DNA from: Doris montereyensis
Taxonomy: Eukaryota > Mollusca > Gastropoda > Nudibranchia > Dorididae
DNA length: 64,000 nucleotides
Direction: 5' to 3'
Assembly: GCA_037039925.1 (NCBI GenBank)
Contig: JAXRKP010000085.1
Coordinates: 270,001 to 334,000, forward strand
A program made the translations under genes and the position numbers. This document shows, piece after piece, positions 19,795 to 64,000 of this stretch; the stretch's first letter is position 1, and each line of letters starts with the position of its first letter. A model generated the notes under the pieces. It did no database searches and was not told the origin of the DNA. It was given only the letters and a program-made list of their open reading frames with translations.

Positions 19795-20250
19795 AAATTA
19801 GAAAAAAATGTTGTTTGGGGAAACAAAGAGAAAAAAGGTTATAATTGCGTTTAATTTATTTTTTTAAACTTTATTTTTAATGCACATAGCCATAACTTTG
19901 ATCACAACAATGTCAAGTCACAATTCACAATATTTCAAAATGTATCACAACATTAGATCACATTACATTAAAAGTAAAATTTGAAATAAAATTGGGAAAA
20001 AACATTCCTAGGGCAATAAATAAAATAATTGTAAAACTTGGGGAAAAGAAAAGAAGTTCTAATACAGCTAGGATAAAACTTTTAAAAATATGAGATACAT
20101 GTATATGCAAAGTAATGTAAATTATGACAAGGGAAGAAAGAGTGTACAGAATGCCGAGAGAATAATTTTGCTTTCAAAATATTTTCAATCACATACCATT
20201 GCACAAATCCTTATGTTAATCTTTAACCCCTTCCCATCCTAACTGACAAA
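19795..20250. other. Intergenic AT-rich DNA
   Basis: Nothing recognised. Confidence 0.6.
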
Positions 20251-20254
20251 TGAT

Positions 20255-20410
20255 TGTTCCATTGAGATTTATCACTTTCACCATATGCGGCGCTTCTCAG
20301 GATAAATTAAGAGGAAGTAACATGATGAAAGATAAGTCAAAGAGTTGAAAGGAAAGAAATAGGACCTACCAGCAACTCCTCCATCCCAACTACAACTACA
20401 ACTACAACTC
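20255..20410 (-). mobile_element. Repeat C copy
   Basis: Reverse complement has ctggtaggtcctatttcttt and catgttacttcctc, then the (acaact)n edge. Confidence 0.7.
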
Positions 20411-20919
20411 ACAAATAAACAACTTTCTTTTTTATTCACCCAAAACTGTCATACCAATCTGAACTTATCATTCACACAGCAGAAATAAAATTAAATATGA
20501 CATGAATATCAAAATTGTAAATAATGTGTTGAAAAGAATCGCATTGAGTGAAAATAATACAAGAGAACGCTAATATACAAGTAAAATTATAAAACAGAAG
20601 ATGCATTGTCTGAAATGAGCTGTGACTAGATCATGTGATTTACACCACCGAGGTTCTCAAAATGGTAAATATGTTAACAAAAACTGTTTAAAATATGTCT
20701 AGGCTTCTCAAAAAGAAAATGTAAGCATGTTGAAACTAAACTTACATGTGAATTCTTTGCTACAAGTAAAAGTATTGCAATGTATCCCAGGTGTGTATCT
20801 TATATAATAAAAAACAACAAAAACAAAACATATCTTTTGACAAAGCATAAAATTTAAATATAACGACAAACTTATTCTGTCAGACGAAAAATTAATCACT
20901 GGGAGAATAGATAAGCAAA

Positions 20920-20953
20920 CAAATAAATAAAATAAATAAATAAATAAATAAAA

Positions 20954-20992
<39 letters not shown>

Positions 20993-20996
20993 ATGG
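20920..20996. repeat. (AAAT)n microsatellite
   Basis: About 17 aaataaat units. Flanks 20411-20919 and 20997-21230 hold no recognised feature. Confidence 0.97.
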
Positions 20997-21234
20997 CTCA
21001 TATGTGAGGTAAGAGTTGATGTAAAGGGAAACAAAAGGGGGAAAATTGTGTGACACATATAGCACATGGCTTTTTGTGGTGTTGTCTTTAATGGGCTGGT
21101 TTCAAAACAACAGTTACTAACTTATAATACAATTTGTGTAGAAAAGTCTGAGAGTGTCATTTTTACACCTGAAAACTTGACTGCCTTGGCTGCCTTGGCT
21201 TAATTAAAAATTCTAACAGATACACGTTTTTATC

Positions 21235-21525
21235 ATCTTGATTTGATTTTACCCACATTCACAACTAGGTTTTTTTTTTGGTAGGATTTTTAATTTTGTC
21301 CGGAATGTCCTGTAAACAGCCAAAGGATCTTTCATGCCCAAAAGTGTTGTGATCTGCACACTGGACCTCCTTTTATTGTCCATCTCAAAGTGTTGACCCA
21401 CCTACCTAAACCAATGAGCTGGCTTTTACTTGAAAAAAAAAAAAAAAAAAAGAGAAAACTTTGAACACATAAGCTTTGGCTGAAAGGCCGACATCTTGCT
21501 TCTTGACCACCGAGTCTTGTCAACT
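21235..21525. mobile_element. SINE-B copy
   Basis: tttacccacattcacaacta, cctgtaaacagccaaaggat and cttgaccaccgagtc modules; poly(A) insert at 21434-21452. Confidence 0.85.
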
Positions 21526-22109
21526 GATTGATGAATAATTAACATTTAGACTTTTATCAAATCACATGCATAGGCATTACCAAATTTTAGCATAACATCG
21601 AGAGGGAGAGAGAAAAAAAGTATTGAATAACTTTATGAATACAAACAATAAAAAACAACTCTTGCATATTTCAACAACAAAAATGTGAACCAAACAAAGT
21701 AAAAATCTATTGAATTGCCATGCGAAAAGAAACTAAAAAAAAAACAAAAACACAAAAAGCAAATAACATAATATTGAAAATTACTCCTTCTTTTTAACAA
21801 GAAAACAAAAAAATCAAGTAAATGAAACAAAAGAAGAAAATACAAAGACTATTTACAATAGGTGTGGAGACACTTCTACTGGGGTCATATTTATCACAAT
21901 TCACACTATTGCTGTTGTTAGCCTTCAATTTAGGGTGTGCATTAACTGAGATTTTCTAACATAGCAGTTGTATAGACCTGTAGTTGTATAAACCTGCAAT
22001 TTCTGGTACATTGCAGATACATAATTATTAAAAGAGATAATTTAATAAATTCATGCCTGATAAATGAGTAACATGTCAAGGTACATTCCAGTTCCACAAA
22101 TCTGAAATG

Positions 22110-22515
22110 TAACTCTTTCAAATCACACAAATCCAACATTTACATCTTTCAAGTCACACAAAACTAACATGGATATCTTTCCAATTACACAAATCCAACA
22201 TTTACATTAGAGATTCCATTAACGCGAGGAGATTTGAAAGATACACTGAAGATTCTTATATTTTTGGCTTTTTTTTGTTGTAACATGGAAGGGAAATGAT
22301 ACAATTTCTGTAACGGTAAACATGGTGATTTGTCATGACTATTGATGGTCATCGTATGATTTGTCATGACTATTGATGGTCATCGTATGATTTGTCATGA
22401 CTATTGATGGTCATCGTATGATTTGTATGATTTGTCGTATGACTATTGATGGTCATCGTATGATTTGTCATGACTATTGATGGTCATCGTATGATTTGTC
22501 ATGACTATTGATGTA
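22110..22515. repeat. Two adjoining minisatellites
   Basis: 22110-22208 has three diverged copies with cacacaaatccaacatttac. 22327-22515 has about six copies of a 31-bp unit gatttgtcatgactattgat plus ggtcatcgtat. The stretch 21526-22109 has nothing recognised. Confidence 0.9.
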
Positions 22516-22555
22516 CATCTACACAAATGTATACACATACACATGCAAACGTAAC

Positions 22556-22640
22556 CGTAGTTCCTTCAAGGCCTCAATGGCCCATAGTGTCAGATCTTTT
22601 CTTAGTTTCTATAACAAAAATTGAAACAATTGACACTACA
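22556..22640 (-). mobile_element. SINE-A 3' end fragment
   Basis: gttccttcaaggcctcaatg and gcccatag match the SINE-A tail in reverse. 22641-22980 holds nothing I can name. Confidence 0.65.
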
Positions 22641-22964
22641 TGGCCTCACAGCTGCACGTGTGTATGACTCATATGAGGGTCTGAGATACAAAAACCACTA
22701 TATCCAAAATAGACAACATGAGAAAATCCTCTTTTTCTCTCTCCATTAGTTCTAAATGGAGCCCTCGATCAATTTTTATGTTTAGAGCCGAATTATAATA
22801 TGATATAGTCAGTTTTTAACAAAAATGGTTTCGTCATCAGAGGACTCTTCATTCACAGTCCGAGATGGTGAAAAAGACTCACGATATTTAAAAATGGCGC
22901 ATAGCGGGTTTTGCATCTCACCCCCATACACAAAAAAAGCAAGCAAGACTCATACTCAAAGTTG

Positions 22965-23200
22965 AGTGTAAGGCAGCCACACGTAGAGTGTAGATTTGTC
23001 TAAGCGAACGGCAAAAAGCGTGCTGGTAGTTTGTACTTTCCCCCCCCCCTCCTGCTTTTACTTTTGCCGAGTCTGAACAGACCTAGCTACCCATTTAGCT
23101 GCTCGGTCAACAGGAGGGCCAGAATATTGCACGGACTAGGAGTTGAGCTCGCCTCCTGTGCATTAGTTAGATACTCTACCGACTGAGTTACTGGCGCCTC
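22965..23200 (-). mobile_element. tRNA-derived SINE (family E)
   Basis: The minus strand begins gaggcgccagtaactcagtc, then ggtagagt: a clear tRNA A box. A B-box-like stretch follows, then a body with cggcaaaagtaaaagcagg. Not a tRNA gene: arms do not pair. Confidence 0.75.
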
Positions 23201-23209
23201 TTACGTGTG

Positions 23210-24000
23210 TGTGTACATATAAACATAAATAAAATCATGTAGGCTCTCTAACTTGGTTGAGGAAAACATTTCAGGACCTGTTTTCTAATAAAGTTTTAAA
23301 AACATAATGACTGGTCTGGCTGGGATAAAAAAACAAAACAAATAACAATGATGTTTCTAAGCCTAAACCATTTGTTCTCCTAAATCAATCTTATGAAACC
23401 AACGTTTTCAAAACAAATAATGATTCTTCTAGTCTGGCTGGGATGCCAAAAAAACAAAATTTTTTTTTTTCTTCAAATAACTAATATGATGTCACAAGTG
23501 CCATGCAGCCACAGCCTAAAATGCCTGGGGCTACAATATTTTTTTCTCCTAAATGCCCGCATCCAACGTTTTCAAAACACGCCTTCATTCTTCTATAAAC
23601 CAAGACATTCTATTCATAAGAAATCTTAGGTGCCAATTACTTTTAAACTACTCTATTGATTAAAAATTCATTCTATTATACAGTAACCCCATCGCTAATG
23701 CCACCCTATGTATTCATGCAATGAAAGATGACCAGTCTCCTCTTTTTACTTCATCCACGCACCGTAGAGTCTTTGTCATTGGATCACGGCTAGGCGTCCT
23801 CCAAACTCCACCCATGGCTCTTTCCTTGATTATCATCTGGTGTTTTTAAAGAACATTGCATTTCAATGGTTTCCAGGTGTCCATAATTCTTGCATTCAAT
23901 ATTATGTAAAACTGTTTCCAGGTGAATCATCTAGAACAAATGACCTGGTTATGAATCGTAACACCTTGTCTGTCCATTGATGACCCAAATCTTTTTGCCC
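23210..24000. other. Intergenic unique DNA
   Basis: No exon or repeat family recognised. A short internal near-duplicate of tctggctgggat and ccaacgttttcaaaac words is visible at 23310-23580. Confidence 0.55.
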
Positions 24001-24009
24001 TGACCGATT

Positions 24010-24130
24010 TTCCATATATGCCAGTTTCCGTATATGCCAGTTTTCCATATATGCCAGTTTCGCCTAAATGCCAGATTCCCATAAATGTATGTCAGTTTCG
24101 CCTAAATGCCACTTTTCTCTGTTTCCCAAG
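24010..24130. repeat. Degenerate short-unit array
   Basis: Five or six copies of tatatgccagttt-type words of about 16 bases. Confidence 0.8.
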
Positions 24131-24444
24131 CACTGGGCATTTATGCCGTAACTGCTGTAATACATTTATAAACAAACATAATATTAATCACAGCCGTCAA
24201 GATACGCATATATCTGTATTTACAAAAGTGACATTCCACTCATCACGGACTCCAGAATCGTCACTTTTAAAAGTTTTTTTTCAAAGTTACATTTTACATT
24301 TCACCGTTTTACCACAAAAGTTGGAAGCTGTGACCATGGGGAACAAAAAAAGCAAATAAAATGAAAGCAATCTGTTACTAGTTTTTGTTTTGAAAGTTAT
24401 AACATATACATATTCAAATTACACAAAGTTGATTTTAAAACAGC

Positions 24445-24725
24445 TATGCCAACATAAATATGCCAACATAAATATGCCAATATAAATATACCATCATAAA
24501 TATGCCATCATAAATATGCCAACATAAATATGCCATCATAAATATAACATAAATATGCCATCATAAATATGCCAACATAAATATGCCATCATAAATATGC
24601 CAACATAAATATGCCATCATAAATATGCCAACATAAATATGCCATCATAAATATGCCATCATAAATATTCCAACATAAATATGCCAACATAAATATGCCA
24701 TCACAAATATTCCAACATAAAAGAG
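24445..24725. repeat. 14-bp minisatellite
   Basis: About 18 copies of aaatatgcca followed by acat or tcat. Confidence 0.96.
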
Positions 24726-25299
24726 TATGCATGCTAATTGCATGCTGGTAGAAGGGCATCAAAAAAGTCAATCCATGCCTATAATGTTCTCTATGAAAGC
24801 TGTGATAAAACATAAAGCAAGACAAAAACAAAATAATCAATAAAAACTGAACAATTTGTTGTAAAGAAAAACAAATGTACACAAATTATATAGAGTCAAT
24901 GGGAACACTTTCATTTGTCACGTCTCGATCAAAAACTCTTGCTTTTGGATGGGTCTTAAGGAAAATAAATTTTAACTCTTTTTTCTTTTCTTTGCCCCTT
25001 TCTATTTTGAGATTCTAAAAGGATGACAAGTCTCATTTGACAGAAAAATGACAGAAAAAGATAGGTGAGTATGGAATTTTGTACAGTTTTTGAACACATA
25101 CATGATCTACTATTACAGCATTTTTATATGTGTACAACGATTCAGCTAAACAGGGGTTTTATGAAAGTTGAGCAAGGGTAATATAACTGTTATAAATTGT
25201 CTATATATAAAAATTATGCCTACAAATTCATATCTTCATGAAGGTGGAGATCTATCTTGAATCACCCAAAAAGTGTGGAAACCCAATAAGCAATTGCTT

Positions 25300-25905
25300 T
25301 ACACATCGAGATTCCCCTTAAGGCTATTACAGCCCATAGAGCCAGAACTTATGCTGGTTTTTATAGCTTGAAAGTGAGACAGGTGTTATAACACATTGCA
25401 ACCTGGGTAGGATGTGGTATTGGTGGCCAAGTGGTTAGGCTGCCTGACTTGAAATCATGAGGTCCTGGGTTTGAATCCCTGCAAAGCTAGGTCTGATATT
25501 GTTCCTTGGGAAAGATATGTAAAACATAGTTTTCCAACCTGGGTTCAAATGTGTACAGGCACCAACTTGGGAGTAAAAATCCTCAGTCAAACTAGCGTCC
25601 TGTCCCGGGAGGTGAATATTACCACATGTTCCGCTTCACGCTATAGAAACTGGGATATGCTCCGGCTCTATGGGCCGTAATGGCCTTGAAGGAACTTTAC
25701 CTTCACCTGGACAGGACGCTAGCCTGTTTCTGATTTTACTCCCCAGCTGATACGGGTACTCATGTGCACCTGGTTAGAGTAGGGACATGTCTGTCAAGTC
25801 TCTTCCCCAAGAAAGATAGTTTTGGACCATACATTGCCAAAGTTTGGATCCAAGACCCTACAGTCCAAAGTCTGACCGCTAACCACTTGCTTAGCAAGGC
25901 CATAT
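25300..25905. mobile_element. Cluster of three SINE-A copies
   Basis: 25303-25400 is a minus 3' end. 25412-25697 is a plus full copy (gtggttaggctgcctgactt, ggtcctgggtttgaatccct, tggccttgaaggaac). 25690-25905 is a minus copy. The last two face each other and could form a hairpin. 24730-25299 has nothing recognised. Confidence 0.85.
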
Positions 25906-26144
25906 TGCTGGCATAGAGGAAAATTGTTGTATCTCCAGATGGGATGAAAATTGGATAACCATACTATAATAGAAGTCAAGTCGATCGTATATAATCATGA
26001 TAGACTTTGAGACCAGGCCTCCATAAGTTCTACGAGCTGTTGCAACAAGTCAAGGGTGGACGTGAGCAGTCAAAATCTCTAGGAAAGTCCTTTATTCTCT
26101 CTGTACAAATCTATTTGTGATATCAGACCTGAACGTGTCAAGTA

Positions 26145-26715
26145 AGGAAAATGTTCCGCCGTTTCTCTCATCTCTCGACTGTGTTAAAAATCAAAAGCCA
26201 GGGAACGGGCAAGACCATCATAGGGAAGCTCCAGACGTTTATTAACAGCTGCTTACGAAAGATGCTCCGAAAATATTCTGGCCCGACACCATCAGCAACA
26301 GAGACGTTTGGGAAAGAAGCTCCCAACTCTCGGTTGAAGAAGACATTCAAAGAGAAAATGGCATTGGATAGGCCACACACTGCGAAAGCCTGGAATCCAC
26401 GGGGTAAAAAAAAGAGAAGCAGGCCCCCAAACACATGGCAAGGGACCTGGAGGCAGAAACAAGGAAGATTGGCTACGGCTGACAAGAGATAGAAAAAGAA
26501 CATCCCAAGACCGTGGAAAATGGAGGGCGCTTGTGGATGGCCTATGCCCCAGAAGGGGAAGCAGCTAAAATGGAGGGCGCTTGTGGATGGCCTATGCCCC
26601 AGAAGGGGAAGCAGTGAAAATGGAGGCACTTGTGGATGGCCTATGCCCCAGGAGGGGAAGCAGTGAAAATGGAGGCGCTTGTAGATGGCCTATGCCCCAG
26701 AAGGGGAAGCAGTGC
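26145..26715 (+). mobile_element. LINE L1m fragment ending in its own minisatellite
   Basis: Frames read GKLQTFINSCLRKMLRK, WHWIGHTLRKPGIHG-like text, RSRPPNTWQGTWRQKQ and KMEGACGWPMPQKG. This is the C-terminus of the family at 2425-2993 and 36570-36770. The last about 50 bases are repeated four times (26515-26715). Confidence 0.8.
26515..26715. repeat. About 50-bp, four-copy minisatellite of a LINE C-terminus
   Basis: Unit contains aaaatggagggcgcttgtgg and atggcctatgccccagaagg. Copies differ by one or two indels, changing frame between copies. Confidence 0.95.
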
Positions 26716-26939
26716 CTAATTAAGTCAATAAGTAAGAATGGGCAAGTTTGAATTTGTCTTTGGTTACATTCACCAAACATAGTCTACTGTTAACGGGTTG
26801 ACTAGTAAGTGAGTAATGATGAAATCAGACTCAAATTTTAAACCTTTGTATCAAATTGTTGCACGTCCCACGCATTGAAAAAGATTTCAATCCTGTTGTA
26901 ACTCCATGAAACTTGAGGTCATTTTTTTGTTCAATCGAA

Positions 26940-27065
26940 AATTAGCCCGTCCACCATTGTGGTGATCTCAGGGTGAATTAAGAGGAAGTAGCAAGAAAAC
27001 AGGGAATTGAAAATGTAAAAAGAAAAGAGGTAGGACCTACCAGCAGTGCCCGCCAACCGCCCCCG
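26940..27065 (-). mobile_element. Repeat C copy
   Basis: Reverse complement has ctggtaggtcctacctcttt and ttcaccctgagatcacc. A short (GT)n follows at 27125-27142. 27150-27535 has nothing recognised. Confidence 0.7.
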
Positions 27066-27557
27066 CAATTCGGAGGAGATACAGCATTATTTGCTCTATA
27101 CCAACGATATATATGAGTGTATATGTGTGTGTGTGTGTGTGAATTCAGATCTTATGGAGGTTGGAGATGTATTCTTCGCAGGGAAATCAAATGAGCAATA
27201 GCTTTACACATCAGGCATTTCATTTCTTTCTTGAACTAAAGCAGGTCAAGCTGGGTTGAATGTGTATTTTTCTTATTAAATCTCTCCAGGCTATTTATGG
27301 GCTGTGGAGTCATACAATAAAGTACCAACACTATCTTTTGAAAAACAAATAGAGCGTATCACATTTTTACATTAAAAACTTGTTTTTAAATCCACAAATT
27401 CACAACCGGATAGCACAAGATTCTCAATCCACATGGCAAGAAAGTGAAACAAAAACAAAACAAAGAAAACAAAAAAACCAAAAAATTACTGTTTTCCGTT
27501 GAACTTCTGTCACAAGAAAGGATTCAAAATTCTTGACAACATTGTCACGGAAAAAAA

Positions 27558-27668
27558 CTTACGTCAAATTAAAGCTTTAGAGATCTCATTCATAAAAAGT
27601 GTGGTTAAAAAATCTTAGGTCAAATTAAAGCTTTAGAGATCTCATACATAAAAAGTGGGTTAAAAATC

Positions 27669-27670
<2 letters not shown>
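27558..27670. repeat. Two-copy direct repeat at the ARFGEF3-like 3' end
   Basis: gtcaaattaaagctttagag and atctcat occur twice about 56 bases apart. The second copy runs into the stop codon of the gene. Confidence 0.85.
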
Positions 27671-63427
<35,757 letters not shown>

Positions 63428-63689
63428 CTGGAAAGGGGAAAAATAAACAAGGAAATCAATGCAATTCATTCATGTACGACTGTTGAGTCATCATCTACCC
63501 CCTTACCCCCAGAGTCGTAGGGGTGTTGAATTATCCACTGCTGAAAATAACTAACCAAACCAATGTTTGAATATCAGTATCACTGTCACCACGGATGATT
63601 TAAAATTCAACCACTTACTGTTAAGTCAATTCTAATTTTCATGTGATGTATTTCGTTCTATTTTTGATGTCACAGCTACTGCTGAATTT

Positions 63690-64000
63690 GATTAATGTTG
63701 GCAGCCTTTGCCCCACAACCTCACTGAACTAGGGTAAAATGAGTGTTTGAAGACGACAGCTTGCTCCACAACCTCACTGAATTTGATTTCTGTTGGCAGC
63801 TTGCTCCACAACCTTGAACTAGGGTAAAATGAGTGTTTCCACAACCTCAGGGTAAAATGAGTGTTTGAACTACTGAGAGTAAAATGAGTGTTTGAAGACG
63901 GCAGCTTGCTCCACACAGAACTTGCTCCACAACCTCACTGAACTAGAGTAAAATGAGTGTTTGAAGACGGGAGCTTGCTCCACAACCTCACTGAACCAGG
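63690..64000. repeat. About 53-bp minisatellite at window edge
   Basis: Uneven copies of cagcttgctccacaacctca plus ctgaactagggtaaaatgag and tgtttgaagacgg; continues past the right edge. Confidence 0.93.

Overview
This is eukaryotic nuclear DNA: introns with GT...AG borders, AT-rich spacers, many micro- and minisatellites, tRNA-derived SINEs and broken LINEs. The repeat load and the two gene families suggest a lophotrochozoan, most likely a gastropod mollusc. The species call is inference; the repeats and splice structure are read directly.

Two genes converge. The left gene (+ strand, about 1901-12070) is the 3' half of exostosin-2 (EXT2), a Golgi glycosyltransferase of heparan sulfate synthesis. 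Five exons are visible and the 5' exons lie upstream. The right gene (- strand, 27669 to beyond 63427) matches ARFGEF3/BIG3, a large BIG-family protein. I place 28 exons, about 5.6 kb of coding sequence, covering everything but the N-terminus. Between the two stop codons (12071-27668) I find no host gene, only repeats and unannotatable AT-rich DNA.

Region by region: 1-1900 holds a SINE end, a CA repeat and two minisatellites. 1901-12070 is EXT2, its introns filled by a LINE fragment, a foldback element with a 14-bp target duplication, SINEs, a LINE RT fragment and large arrays. 12071-27668 is intergenic with LINE tails, three SINE-like families and arrays. 27669-63427 is ARFGEF3-like, its introns packed with arrays, including 2.2 kb of a 39-bp repeat. 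The right end enters one more array.

Two patterns stand out. First, several minisatellites seem to have nucleated on recognisable sequence. One is built on the EXT2 exon/intron junction at 4000/4001 and carries extra copies of the 5' splice site. One is built on the ARFGEF3-like 3' splice site at 43173 and carries about a dozen extra acceptors. At least four more are amplified pieces of LINE reading frame or lie between two halves of a LINE. Second, conserved exons of both genes carry small frame-breaking differences, mostly one base short in a homopolymer, while splice sites and flanking frames are intact. This looks more like base-level assembly error than gene decay, and it matters for anyone translating these genes.

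The two genes are not known to work together. EXT2 makes heparan sulfate in the Golgi; ARFGEF3/BIG3 is related to Golgi/secretory ARF exchange factors.
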